From Parabacteroides gordonii MS-1 = DSM 23371 (GTDB taxonomy: Bacteria > Bacteroidota > Bacteroidia > Bacteroidales > Tannerellaceae): a stretch of 64,000 nucleotides of DNA. Numbering within the stretch: the stretch's first letter is position 1; each line of letters starts with the position of its first letter. The stretch is from positions 3,918,749 to 3,982,748 of the forward strand of contig NZ_KQ033919.1 of the NCBI RefSeq assembly GCF_000969825.1, read 5' to 3'. Positions 49,058 through 58,266 of this stretch are shown here, piece by piece. The notes beneath the pieces were generated by a model, which was not told the DNA's origin, searched no databases, and saw only the letters and a list, made by a program, of their open reading frames with translations. The position numbers and the translations under genes were made by a program.

Positions 49058-50578
49058 ATGTTAAACGCAAACGATTTAAAACAGCTGGCGGACAAAGGAA
49101 TCAGCGAACAGCAGATTGAAGAACAGCTAGCCTGTTTCGTAAAAGGCTTTCCTTATTTGGGTATTTCCGCCTCGGCTTCAGTCGAAAAAGGAATAATGGT
49201 TGTATCACAGGAAGATCAGGCTACTTATATGGAAGCCTGGGACGCTTACCTGGCTAAAAATAAACGAATCCTTAAGTTCGTTCCGGCATCGGGTGCTGCC
49301 AGCCGCATGTTCAAGAACCTCTATGAGTTCCTGTCTGCTGCCTACGATGTGCCGACCACTGATTTTGAAAAGAAGTTCTTCAACGAAATCACCCGTTTCG
49401 CCTTTTATGAAAAATTGAATGCCGCTTGCGTGGCCAATGAAGGGAAAGATATCCCCGCCCTGGTAGCCGCCGGCAATTATAAAGCTGTCGTAGCCAACCT
49501 GCTGGAAGAAAAAGGGTTGAACTACGGACAACTTCCCAAAGGCTTGCTCCTTTTCCATAAGACAGCCGACAAGGTACGTACCTCTATGGAAGAACACTTG
49601 GCCGAAGGTGCCATGTATGCCAAGAACAATGCCGGTGAAGTCAATATCCATTTCACTGTCTCTCCCGAACATAAAGCCTTGTTCGAGAAACTGGTCAATG
49701 AAAAGAAACACGAATACGAAGAAAAATTCTCCGTTGCTTACGATATCTCTTTCAGCGTGCAGAAACCGAGCACCGACACGATTGCCGCCGATATGGAGAA
49801 CAATCCTTTCCGCGACAAGAACGGCAAACTCTTGTTCCGTCCCGGTGGCCACGGCGCACTGATCGAAAACCTTAACGATATCGACGCCGATGTCGTATTC
49901 GTTAAGAACATCGATAATGTAGTTCCCGACAGCTTCAAATGCTCGACTGTTATCTTCAAGAAAGTGATTGCCGGCGTATTGGTAACGTTGCAGGATCGCA
50001 TTTTCAACTATCTAAACCTGATTGAGACAGGTAAATACACACACGACCAGGTAGAAGAAATGATCCAGTTCCTTCAGAACGAACTCTGTGTGAAGAACCC
50101 GGAAATGAAACTGCTGGAAGATGCCGAACTGATCCTTTATATTAAAGGTAAGCTGTTGCGTCCGTTGCGCGTTTGCGGTATGGTGAAGAATGTAGGCGAA
50201 CCGGGCGGTGGCCCGTTCCTGGCAGTCAACCCCGACGGAACTGTCTCTTTGCAGATCCTGGAAAGTTCCCAGATCGACCTGAAAGACCCTGTTAAGAAAG
50301 CCATGTTCGAGCAAGGCACCCACTTCAACCCGGTTGACTTGGTATGTGCTTTGAAGAACCATAAAGGAGAAAAATATGATTTACCGGAATATGTAGATAA
50401 GAATACCGGCTTTATCTCTTACAAGAGTAAGGACGGACGCGATCTGAAAGCGCTGGAATTGCCCGGCCTGTGGAACGGTGCGATGAGCGACTGGAACACG
50501 ATCTTCGTAGAAGTGCCTATCGAAACATTCAACCCGGTGAAAACAGTTAATGACTTATTACGGTCTGAGCATCAATGA
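49058..50578 (+). CDS. DUF4301 family protein, nucleotidyltransferase-like motifs
   Basis: A 506-residue cytoplasmic protein of the Bacteroidetes DUF4301 family (N-terminus LNANDLKQLADKGISEQQIEEQLACF). Three segments recall sugar-nucleotide pyrophosphorylases: FVPASGAASRMFKNL (nucleotide loop), LFRPGGHGALIENLNDIDADVVF (like the PxGHGD loop of UDP-sugar pyrophosphorylases) and FVKNIDNVVPD (like the N-x-DN metal strand). Thus it may transfer a nucleotide to a sugar phosphate; this is inference from motifs. It stands alone with its own promoter and terminator. Confidence 0.85.
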   Translation: MLNANDLKQLADKGISEQQIEEQLACFVKGFPYLGISASASVEKGIMVVSQEDQATYMEAWDAYLAKNKRILKFVPASGAASRMFKNLYEFLSAAYDVPTTDFEKKFFNEITRFAFYEKLNAACVANEGKDIPALVAAGNYKAVVANLLEEKGLNYGQLPKGLLLFHKTADKVRTSMEEHLAEGAMYAKNNAGEVNIHFTVSPEHKALFEKLVNEKKHEYEEKFSVAYDISFSVQKPSTDTIAADMENNPFRDKNGKLLFRPGGHGALIENLNDIDADVVFVKNIDNVVPDSFKCSTVIFKKVIAGVLVTLQDRIFNYLNLIETGKYTHDQVEEMIQFLQNELCVKNPEMKLLEDAELILYIKGKLLRPLRVCGMVKNVGEPGGGPFLAVNPDGTVSLQILESSQIDLKDPVKKAMFEQGTHFNPVDLVCALKNHKGEKYDLPEYVDKNTGFISYKSKDGRDLKALELPGLWNGAMSDWNTIFVEVPIETFNPVKTVNDLLRSEHQ

Positions 50579-50627
50579 TCAGTTTGATACTATAGATTGT
50601 ATTGATTGAGGTTAAATTTTATCAGGG

Positions 50628-50660
50628 AAAGGCGGACTCGTGAGAGCCCGCCTTTTATCT
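50628..50660. terminator. Terminator between the DUF4301 gene and the oxidoreductase gene
   Basis: Stem AAAGGCGG (50628-50635) / CCGCCTTT (50648-50655) with an inner CTC/GAG pair, followed by TTAT. It separates convergent genes. Confidence 0.75.
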
Positions 50661-50678
50661 GTACCTCTTTATATCTTC

Positions 50679-51992
50679 TTATATCTTCGGTAATTCCCAC
50701 GGAGCTCGGTATTCCTTGCATAAGTATTTATCTGCTTCCGTATCGTGGAAGCTCGTTCCGTCCCATGATAATTTCTTTCCGGTACGATAGGCGATGTTAC
50801 CCAGTTGCGAGAATTTGGCAATATGGGCGCCGATCTCGATACTTGCATTACAGTTGCGGTTGCGCGATTTGATACACTCCAGATGGTTCTTCACATGGAG
50901 GTTCAGGCCGCCTTCGCCATAAGCTTTGTTGAGGGCGACGGCTTCCATACGGGCTTTGCCGTTTACCTTTTCGGGAATTACTTCCCAGCCGCCGCGATCG
51001 ATAACCAATGTACCGTTCTCACCCACGAAGCCGAGCCCGTGGTTACGTCCGTAAGCACCGTCGTCTATGCCGATGGCATGATCCCACATCACGGTGAAAT
51101 CGTCGAAAGTGTAAATCGTTTGAAGCAAGTCGGGTGTTTCGCAGGCATCATCCGGGTAACCGAATTTGCCGCCCGAAGCCATGATGGAGTTCGGAGCCGT
51201 CACGTTCATACCGTAAAGTGCGTAATCCAGCAGGTGGACGCCCCAGTCTGTCATCAGTCCCCCGGCATAATCCCAGAACCAGCGGAAAGTGAAGTGGAAA
51301 CGGTTGCGGTTGAACGGACGCAGGGGAGCCGGGCCGAGCCACATATCGTAATCTACACCTGCCGGAACGGGTTCGTCGGCCACAACGGGGATCGACGGGC
51401 ACCATCCCTGGTAAGAGAAAACCCGTACGGTACGGATCTTGCCCAGCTTTCCGCTATGCACGAAAGCCATTGCATCCTGCCAGTGCGGGTCGCTGCGTTG
51501 CCATTGGCCTACCTGTACGACACGGTTGTATTTTTCGGCGGCGCGCACCATGATGTTACATTCTTCGATGCTGTTACCCAGCGGTTTTTCGCAATAAACG
51601 TCTTTACCGGCTTCGCAGGCGGCTACCATTTGCAGGCAGTGCCAATGGTCGGGTGTACCGACGATAACGACGTCTACATCTTTGTTGTCGATCAGCTTCC
51701 GCCAGTCTTTGTAGAGGTGTTTTACCTTCTTACCGGTCAGCTTTTGCGTCTCGGCAGCCCTGTCGTTTAACACTTTTTTATCAATATCGGATAAAGCGAT
51801 ACATTCTACTTCCGGATTACGGAGGAAAGCCTGCAAATCGGAATAGCCCATCCCTTTGCAACCGATCAGGCCGACACGTATTTTGTCGTTGGCACCCACC
51901 GGGTTATTGCCGGCTTTAATAAAGAAAGGATTGATAGAAATACCGGCTCCCAGGATAGCTGCCTGCCGGATAAAATCTCTGCGTGTTGTCAT
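50679..51992 (-). CDS. Tat-exported Gfo/Idh/MocA family oxidoreductase
   Basis: A 437-residue protein with a twin-arginine signal (MTTRRDFIRQAAILGAGISI) and an NAD(P)-binding Rossmann domain (IRVGLIGCKGMGYSDLQAF, CIALSDIDKK, DVVIVGTPDHWHCLQMVAACEAGKDVYCEKPLGNSIEE), then the Gfo/Idh/MocA C-terminal sheet (GGLMTDWGVHLLDYALYGM). The EKPLG lysine is the usual catalytic one. Exported Bacteroidetes members act on sugars or cyclitols, and some are GH109-like glycosidases using bound NAD. The substrate cannot be told. Single gene. Confidence 0.92.
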   Translation of the reverse strand: MTTRRDFIRQAAILGAGISINPFFIKAGNNPVGANDKIRVGLIGCKGMGYSDLQAFLRNPEVECIALSDIDKKVLNDRAAETQKLTGKKVKHLYKDWRKLIDNKDVDVVIVGTPDHWHCLQMVAACEAGKDVYCEKPLGNSIEECNIMVRAAEKYNRVVQVGQWQRSDPHWQDAMAFVHSGKLGKIRTVRVFSYQGWCPSIPVVADEPVPAGVDYDMWLGPAPLRPFNRNRFHFTFRWFWDYAGGLMTDWGVHLLDYALYGMNVTAPNSIMASGGKFGYPDDACETPDLLQTIYTFDDFTVMWDHAIGIDDGAYGRNHGLGFVGENGTLVIDRGGWEVIPEKVNGKARMEAVALNKAYGEGGLNLHVKNHLECIKSRNRNCNASIEIGAHIAKFSQLGNIAYRTGKKLSWDGTSFHDTEADKYLCKEYRAPWELPKI

Positions 51993-52039
51993 GGTCTATA
52001 TGAATTAATAGTAAAGATACACTCTTGTTAGCTCGACAC

Positions 52040-52047
52040 CAAAAATA
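52040..52047 (-). promoter_or_regulatory. -7 promoter element of the oxidoreductase gene (TATTTTTG)
   Basis: Complement of 52040-52047 fits TAnnTTTG. A second near match (TATCTTTA) lies closer to the start, at 52012-52019. Confidence 0.4.
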
Positions 52048-52122
52048 GGAATAAAGCCCGGTTTTCCCCAATAAAATATGTAATAAAAATATAATATAGA
52101 GTACAAATCCGAAAAAGGGAAG

Positions 52123-52130
52123 TAAATTTG
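52123..52130 (+). promoter_or_regulatory. -7 promoter element of the PCMD lipoprotein operon (TAAATTTG)
   Basis: Perfect TAnnTTTG match about 54 bases before the ATG at 52185. Confidence 0.5.
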
Positions 52131-52184
52131 CGTCTGCTTTCAGAAGAGAGCGATGTAAAGAGTATCCACTAAAAATGAAACAAA

Positions 52185-53279
52185 ATGAAGCTGACACGCT
52201 TATTAACCTGTCTTTTATTATGTGTTATGGGGATGTCCTGTATACAGGACGAAGCTCCTAATGCGGAAGCCGATATCGTGGTTTGTACGGTTCCGGCAGA
52301 GATATTACGACGCGAACCGATCATTGATAACGATAAAATAACCTTGATGGTTAAAGCCAATACCGACTTGTCGAAGCAGTCTCCCGAGTTTACACTGACA
52401 CCGGGGGCTACAATTTCGCCGGCCAGCGGTACGACTCTCGATTTTAATTCACCCCAGTATTATACCGTTACTTCCGAGGACGGAAGATGGAAAAAACGGT
52501 ATGAAGTAATTTATATCGTTACGGGTATCGGTACGGAATATCATTTTGAAGATGTGAAACATGGCGGTAATGCCGGTTATGATATATTCTATGAATCTGA
52601 CGGTAACGGCGGAAGTGTTATGGACTGGTCTAGCGGTAACGGCGGCTTTGCCTTTACGGATATGAGTGCTCCGCGTGAGAATTATCCTACGATGTCGTCG
52701 AATGACGGTTATAAAGGAAAATGTGCCATGCTGGTGACCCGTTCGACCGGTAAATTCGGAGCAGATGTAGGAATGCCGATCGCTGCCGGAAACTTATTCA
52801 TGGGTACATTTGATTTGCTAAGTGCTATTACAGATCCTTTGAAGGCGACGAAATTCGGTATGCCGTTCGAACATGTGCCGACTTATCTGACCGGATATTA
52901 TAAGTATAAGGCAGGAACAGAGTTGTCGGAGTCGGGCAAGATCGTACAGGGAAAACATGATATGTTCGATATATATGCTATCTTTTATGAAACAAGCGAA
53001 ACGGTAAGGACGCTCGACGGAACCAACAAGTTTTCGCATCCGAACCTGGTATCGATTGCACGTATCGAAGATGCTAAGGAAACGGATGAATGGACGCAAT
53101 TCTATCTTCCTTTTAAAACACTTCCGGGTAAGACGGTAGATAAAGCGAAGCTGGAAGCCGGACAGTATAACGTGGCCATCGTCTTTTCTTCAAGTATAGA
53201 AGGCGACTTGTTTAACGGTGCGGTAGGTAGTACATTATATATAGATGAAGTTGAACTGATCCATTCCGTGGAAGAATAA
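52185..53279 (+). CDS. PCMD-domain surface lipoprotein
   Basis: A 364-residue lipoprotein (lipobox VMGMSC, then acidic residues typical of surface export). An N-terminal Ig-like part (about 25-115) contains DLSKQSPEFTLTPGATISPASG and YTVTSEDGRWKKRYEVIYI. The C-terminal part resembles the Bacteroidetes putative carbohydrate-metabolism domain: YHFEDVKHGG, DWSSGNGGFAF, YKGKCAMLVTRSTG, LTGYYKYKAG and GSTLYIDEVELIH. It probably binds a glycan or a surface partner. It is followed after 13 bases by an outer-membrane barrel gene, and the two likely work together. Confidence 0.78.
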   Translation: MKLTRLLTCLLLCVMGMSCIQDEAPNAEADIVVCTVPAEILRREPIIDNDKITLMVKANTDLSKQSPEFTLTPGATISPASGTTLDFNSPQYYTVTSEDGRWKKRYEVIYIVTGIGTEYHFEDVKHGGNAGYDIFYESDGNGGSVMDWSSGNGGFAFTDMSAPRENYPTMSSNDGYKGKCAMLVTRSTGKFGADVGMPIAAGNLFMGTFDLLSAITDPLKATKFGMPFEHVPTYLTGYYKYKAGTELSESGKIVQGKHDMFDIYAIFYETSETVRTLDGTNKFSHPNLVSIARIEDAKETDEWTQFYLPFKTLPGKTVDKAKLEAGQYNVAIVFSSSIEGDLFNGAVGSTLYIDEVELIHSVEE

Positions 53280-53292
53280 ACCTGATAGAAAT

Positions 53293-54078
53293 ATGAGAAA
53301 CAATCGATTTATAAGTATTCTGAGTCTGTTATTATTAGTGTCTGTCACTCTTTCGGCTCAGAAAGACCGGAATCAGGGGATCATCAAATCATCGTTGATC
53401 GGTCTGGAGTATGAAGTAAAAGCCGGTTTGAGTATCGGTGGTACGGCTCCGATTCCGTTGCCTGAAGAGATACGTTCTATCGACAGTTATAATCCGACCT
53501 TGCAGGTTGCTATCGAGGGGAATGTAACGAAATGGCTCGATCCTGCCCGCACCTGGGGCGTTATGGTTGCCCTGCGTCTCGAAACGAAGGGGATGAAAAC
53601 GGATGCGCGTGTGAAGAATTATAAGATGGAGATTATCGGTGATGGCGGCGAGCTGATGAAAGGGTACTGGACGGGACAGGTAAAGACCAAGGTTAGCAAT
53701 TCCTACCTGACTGTTCCTGTGTTGGCTGCCTGGCGTGTCTCTCCCCGTTGGAAACTGAATCTCGGCCCGTACGTGTCTTACCGCCTGGAGGGTGACTTTA
53801 CCGGAAGCGTGTATGATGGTTACCTGCGCGAGAACGATCCGACAGGAAACAAGGTGATATTTGAAGACGGCAAAAGTGCTCCTTACGATTTCTCGAAAGA
53901 CCTGCGCCGCTTCCAGTGGGGGATGCAGCTCGGCGGTGAGTGGAAAGCGTTCAAGCACTTGAATGTGTATGCCGATCTGACCTGGGGATTGAATGATATC
54001 TTTAAGAAAGACTTCGATACGATCACTTTCGCCATGTATCCGATTTATCTGAATATCGGTTTCGGGTACGCGTTTTAA
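53293..54078 (+). CDS. Outer-membrane beta-barrel protein (PorT-like)
   Basis: A 261-residue protein with signal peptide (SLLLLVSVTLSAQ) and a series of amphipathic beta strands (WGVMVALRLETKGMK, YLTVPVLAAWRV, WKLNLGPYVSYRLEGDF, FQWGMQLGGEWKAFKHLNVYADLTWGL) ending in IGFGYAF with the C-terminal Phe of outer-membrane barrels. It fits the outer-membrane beta-barrel (OmpA-like/PorT) clan. Its stop codon overlaps that of the convergent hybrid regulator by four bases. Operon with the PCMD lipoprotein. Confidence 0.8.
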   Translation: MRNNRFISILSLLLLVSVTLSAQKDRNQGIIKSSLIGLEYEVKAGLSIGGTAPIPLPEEIRSIDSYNPTLQVAIEGNVTKWLDPARTWGVMVALRLETKGMKTDARVKNYKMEIIGDGGELMKGYWTGQVKTKVSNSYLTVPVLAAWRVSPRWKLNLGPYVSYRLEGDFTGSVYDGYLRENDPTGNKVIFEDGKSAPYDFSKDLRRFQWGMQLGGEWKAFKHLNVYADLTWGLNDIFKKDFDTITFAMYPIYLNIGFGYAF

Positions 54079-57000
54079 GAGCGCCTGTATTGCGATGGTG
54101 GCATCCCTTTAATCTGTTTGAACAGGGTACTGAAATGACGGGGATATTCAAAGCCGACGGCTTCGGATATCTCCGTTATATTTAGAGTCGATCCTGTCAG
54201 TAGTTGCGAAGCTTTTTCGATACGGATCATGTTGATATAGTCGTTTACTCCCATGTTGGTCAACGCTTTGAGCTTCGCGTAAAGCGGGGTGCGGCTCATG
54301 CCCATCTGGGTGGTCAGGAACTTGACGTCGAGTTCGCGGGAGGAGAGGTTATCATAGATCAGCTTGTTCAGCTTCAGCATGAATTCTTCGTCCAGGTTGT
54401 TTGTCGGGGCGACAGTGGCCTCTGCCAGATGCAGATGGCTTTCCTTATATTTCTGCCGGATGGCTTCGCGGTTCTTCAACTGGTTGGTGATGACGGCCAG
54501 CAGCAACTCCATATCGAATGGCTTGGCCAGGTAAGCATCCGCTCCCAGTTTGTAACCCATCGTGGTACTGTCCAGATCGCCCCTTGCCGTGAGAAGCACT
54601 ACCGGGATGTGGCTGGTGGCTATGTCTTCCTTGATCTTTTTGCATAACTCGTAGCCGTTCATCTTCGGCATCATGATATCGCTGACGATGATGTCGGGAT
54701 GTTTCTGGCTAATGATCTCCAAAGCTTCCTCTCCGTTAGCCGCTACATAAACATTCTTGAACGACTCTTGCAACGACTCTTTCAGGAAGGAACTTAACTC
54801 TTTCTTATCTTCAACGATGATGACGGAGTAGTTGCCGGTAGAGAACGCTGCCGGCTCCGACGGTGTTTCGACCGGCTGCCAGGTGTCGTATTGGTTTTCT
54901 TCGTTCGATGGATCATCATTGGCTGTGTCGAGAGGCAGTTCGAAGAAGAAGGTAGCCCCACCGTCTGCATTATTCATCGCTCCGATCGTTCCACCGTGGC
55001 GTTCGATCAATACTTTGGCGAAAGACAGGCCGATACCGCTTCCCGACTTCTCATGGTTGCCCTGATAATAGCGGGTGAATAGCTTCGTGATATCCAGATT
55101 GCCCAGCCCGATCCCCTGGTCGGCAACGCTGACATATACCTTGTCTTCCCGCAGTTGGCTGGACAGGGTGATGACTGTGTTCGATGAACTGAACTTCAAC
55201 GCATTCATCAGCAGGTTCGAGAGGACGGTCGTACATTTCTGACCGTCGAAGGTAACTTGACTGATCCTGTCATCCAGATGGTAGTCTATCCGGATATTCC
55301 GGGCTTCTAACTCGCTTTCAAAGTCTTTGGCTATCGAGACGATCCATTCGTTGAGCGCATGGGGTGTTTTATGCAGCGGGCTCTTTGTTTCTTTCAGGCT
55401 GTTCATATCCAGTACCATGTTGATGATGTTACGCATATCGAGTACCTGTTTGTAGATGCCGCCCAGCTGGCCTTTCAGTGTATCCGGATCGTTCCAGCTA
55501 TTTTTGTCGAGTATCCTTTTTAACGGGGCATAGATCAGTGTCAGCGGGGTACGCAGTTCGTGGCTGATATTGATCAGGAAATGGACTTTCTCTTCGTTTA
55601 TCTTATTGGTATGTTGCTGTATCTTCCATTGCATTTTCCTGTTCCTGCGGCGGCGAGAAACGTAATCGAGCCGGAGCAACGTCAGGACGAACAGGATAAT
55701 AAAAATGGCGTATACGTAAGGGCGCTGATACCAGGGAGGCGTCACCGTGATATGAAGCACGTCGGCCGGTTCGCTCCATTCACCGCTCTTCGAGTTGCAG
55801 GAAACCTGTATCGAATAGTTGCCGGGAGCCAGCATACGCAGGGAGAGGATGTGGCTGTATGTTTCGGTGTACTGGTTGTCGAGCCCGACCACCGTGTAGC
55901 GGTACAGCTTGTTTCTGAACACATCTTTTTCCATTGCGATCACCTTTATTTCTATCGAGCTGTGGGTGTGGGGGATTGTGATCCGGTTATCTTTGGTTTG
56001 TACTTTGTCGATGCAGGAATTTCCGTCCAGCAAGACATCCATCAGCCTGACTTCGGGCAATGGTTCTTCCTTGGTCGAAATGTTCTTGTTGATACGCAGC
56101 AAACCGGAAGCTCCCCCCAGATAGATATAATCGGAGATGGAAGATACCTGGTACTTATAGATGAATTCGTTAGTCGTATAGCCATCCGATTCTCCCCACG
56201 AAGCGAACCGTTTCTTTTTCAGGTCGTAAGTGAACAACATGTTGCGTGCACCGATCCAAAGCCGTTCCTGTTCATCCAGCAGGAGGGTGGATACGCTATT
56301 GAACAGCTTGGTTTCGATCTTGGTGAACTCTTTTGTATGGGAGTCGAAATAGCCGAAACCATACTCCGTCCCGATCCAGAAAATACCGTTCTTGTCGCGG
56401 GCAACGGCCTTGATCGTTTCATGTTGCCCGATACTGAGCAACACTCGCAGCGTGTCATTCCCGTGACGCACTTCGTACAGTTTATTGCTTTGGATGATAT
56501 AGGCGGCATGTTCATCCGCACAAACCATTTTCATGGCACCCACAGCGAGCCTGTTCCCGTCTATTTTCAAGAAAGAAAACTTTCCGGCACGTCTGTTGTA
56601 GCTGATGGCATTCTTCCCGATAAAATAGAACCATTCGTCCGTAACCTGGTAAGCCAGGTTGACGTAACTGCTGAAACATTGGTCAATCGTTGTCTCCTTG
56701 TCTATGATATAGAAGGGACGGGATTGGCCCGTTTCTTTGTTGAAAAGGAAGATGCCTGTCGTGTATAAGGAAACCAATAGTTCAGTGTCCGAATAGTCGG
56801 TGATGGAAACCACCTTGTCGCCGTAAGTGGACGGATAATGTTTGAAGGTATCCGTATAAGGATTATACTGGTTGATGCCGCCACCGTCTGTCCCGATCCA
56901 TAACCGTCCTTTTTTATCTTCATGGATACTGATCACGGACTTTTCGCTCAACCCGCCGGTACGGTTGAGGGGGACATCCTTGTATGTTTTCATAAAGACT

Positions 57001-58004
57001 TCCTTGATGCCTATCATACCGCCTCTGACAGTCCCGGCCCAGATGTTACCCTGGTTATCCAGATAAATGCATTTGATGGAGTTGACGGGGATGGAGTTCA
57101 TATCGCCCGGCGTGTGCATGATGGATGATATGTCGGAAGGATCGTTCTTATCCATTATATTAATGCCGCCGCCGTCGGTCGCGATCCACAGCTTATTCTC
57201 TCTTTCTGTGATGTCGAGTACTACATCGTTCGTCAGCTTTGAGTTTTGGGTGGAGATATGGTAGAGTTGTTTCCCGTCCGTACCATAACAGACGATCCCT
57301 TCTTTGTAAGAGGAAAGGTAAAGCTTCTTTTCACTGTCGAGCCAGGCCGCATTCAGGTTTGTCTGAAGCGGATAGTTCGTAGGGGTGACGGTTCCGGTGA
57401 CGAAGTTGTATCGCAATGTCCCGGCATTGGGCGAAACCAGCAACAGCTCGTCTTCATCCCAGAGGAACATATAAAATGGATTGAACGGGGAGGAATCGGC
57501 TTGCATGATAGGCTTCTTACGAAGGCTTTTCTCTTTATAATCATATATATAAAGTCCGCCGTTCGTGCTGAAAAGTATAGCTCCTTCCACAAGATGGAAG
57601 GAATTGACGGAGATGATTTTCCCTTCATATTCTACGGGTAGAAAAGAATCGCTACTTTTCTCATACAGGGTCAACCCGTTGTTGGTAGATATCCAGATGT
57701 TGTTAAGGGAATCTTCGGTGATAAAATAGATCGTATTTCCGGGGAGGGAATGAGGGTTGTCTTTCTCATGGAAATAACTTTTCATATCGTAACGGTCGAA
57801 ACAATTCAGTCCCGAAGCCGTCCCGATCCAGATCAATCCTTTGTTATCGGCGAGGATGGTGTTTACTGTTGTCTGCGAGAGTCCTTTGTCGAGGCTCAGT
57901 TGTTGGAAATAATAACTGGGATTGCTCCCTTTCATAGATCCGGTGCAAAAAAACAGTAAAATCAGAAAGTATAAAGTTTGTGTAACAGAGGTTCTTTCCA
58001 TCAT
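54075..58004 (-). CDS. Hybrid two-component system regulator (HTCS)
   Basis: A 1309-residue one-protein signalling system. N-terminal signal anchor; periplasmic two-propeller sensor of reg_prop repeats (GLIWIGTASGLNCFD, NIWISTNNGLTLYE, LWIATDGGGINIMD, NIWAGTVRGGMIGI, LWIGTDGGGINQYN) and a Y_Y_Y domain (LRMLAPGNYSIQVSCNSKSGEWSE); one helix (YVYAIFIILFVLTLLRL); HisKA (NISHELRTPLTLIYAPL, His near residue 812); HATPase; receiver (IIVSDIMMPKMNGYEL, phospho-Asp near 1104) and AraC-type HTH (VGFEYPRHFSTLFKQIKGMPPSQYRRS). It should sense an oligosaccharide and activate the divergent susC/susD/sulfatase operon. Confidence 0.97.
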   Translation of the reverse strand: MMERTSVTQTLYFLILLFFCTGSMKGSNPSYYFQQLSLDKGLSQTTVNTILADNKGLIWIGTASGLNCFDRYDMKSYFHEKDNPHSLPGNTIYFITEDSLNNIWISTNNGLTLYEKSSDSFLPVEYEGKIISVNSFHLVEGAILFSTNGGLYIYDYKEKSLRKKPIMQADSSPFNPFYMFLWDEDELLLVSPNAGTLRYNFVTGTVTPTNYPLQTNLNAAWLDSEKKLYLSSYKEGIVCYGTDGKQLYHISTQNSKLTNDVVLDITERENKLWIATDGGGINIMDKNDPSDISSIMHTPGDMNSIPVNSIKCIYLDNQGNIWAGTVRGGMIGIKEVFMKTYKDVPLNRTGGLSEKSVISIHEDKKGRLWIGTDGGGINQYNPYTDTFKHYPSTYGDKVVSITDYSDTELLVSLYTTGIFLFNKETGQSRPFYIIDKETTIDQCFSSYVNLAYQVTDEWFYFIGKNAISYNRRAGKFSFLKIDGNRLAVGAMKMVCADEHAAYIIQSNKLYEVRHGNDTLRVLLSIGQHETIKAVARDKNGIFWIGTEYGFGYFDSHTKEFTKIETKLFNSVSTLLLDEQERLWIGARNMLFTYDLKKKRFASWGESDGYTTNEFIYKYQVSSISDYIYLGGASGLLRINKNISTKEEPLPEVRLMDVLLDGNSCIDKVQTKDNRITIPHTHSSIEIKVIAMEKDVFRNKLYRYTVVGLDNQYTETYSHILSLRMLAPGNYSIQVSCNSKSGEWSEPADVLHITVTPPWYQRPYVYAIFIILFVLTLLRLDYVSRRRRNRKMQWKIQQHTNKINEEKVHFLINISHELRTPLTLIYAPLKRILDKNSWNDPDTLKGQLGGIYKQVLDMRNIINMVLDMNSLKETKSPLHKTPHALNEWIVSIAKDFESELEARNIRIDYHLDDRISQVTFDGQKCTTVLSNLLMNALKFSSSNTVITLSSQLREDKVYVSVADQGIGLGNLDITKLFTRYYQGNHEKSGSGIGLSFAKVLIERHGGTIGAMNNADGGATFFFELPLDTANDDPSNEENQYDTWQPVETPSEPAAFSTGNYSVIIVEDKKELSSFLKESLQESFKNVYVAANGEEALEIISQKHPDIIVSDIMMPKMNGYELCKKIKEDIATSHIPVVLLTARGDLDSTTMGYKLGADAYLAKPFDMELLLAVITNQLKNREAIRQKYKESHLHLAEATVAPTNNLDEEFMLKLNKLIYDNLSSRELDVKFLTTQMGMSRTPLYAKLKALTNMGVNDYINMIRIEKASQLLTGSTLNITEISEAVGFEYPRHFSTLFKQIKGMPPSQYRRS

Positions 58005-58022
58005 ATCTCATTCTAACTACTG

Positions 58023-58053
58023 CAAATGTAGTAAAAGCAATCTGAACTTGAAA
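58023..58053 (-). promoter_or_regulatory. HTCS gene promoter (TTTC-N19-TACATTTG)
   Basis: On the minus strand, TTTC (complement of 58050-58053) and TACATTTG (complement of 58023-58030) are 19 bases apart, one mismatch from consensus. Confidence 0.6.
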
Positions 58054-58073
58054 ATAGCAGACTTAATTAGAAC

Positions 58074-58122
58074 TTCGGGATGAATTTTGACATGAAAAGT
58101 ACGCTTTTTGACATCGGGATGT
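58074..58122 (+). promoter_or_regulatory. Direct repeats, probable HTCS binding sites
   Basis: TTTTGACAT occurs at 58085-58093 and 58106-58114, a 21-bp shift (two helical turns), typical of AraC-family dimer sites. CGGGATG also occurs twice, at about 58076 and 58115. They lie upstream of a weak -7 box (CAACTTTG, 58134-58141), as expected for an activator-dependent susC promoter. Confidence 0.6.
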
Positions 58123-58266
58123 GACGGAAAATGCAACTTTGCGTTGTGAATAGTTAACTAATTATAAACGCTTATGGTATAGTAAGAGTTGATTTTTTAC
58201 ATGAGGTAAACCACTGGGTAGTTACCCGTCTTGAGAACTTTATTTTATTATTTAAAATTTGATTTT

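Noticed and set aside
55560-56768. 402-codon plus-strand frame inside the HTCS gene
   Set aside because: It lies wholly within the antisense of the conserved sensor/kinase region; no recognisable domain and no promoter.
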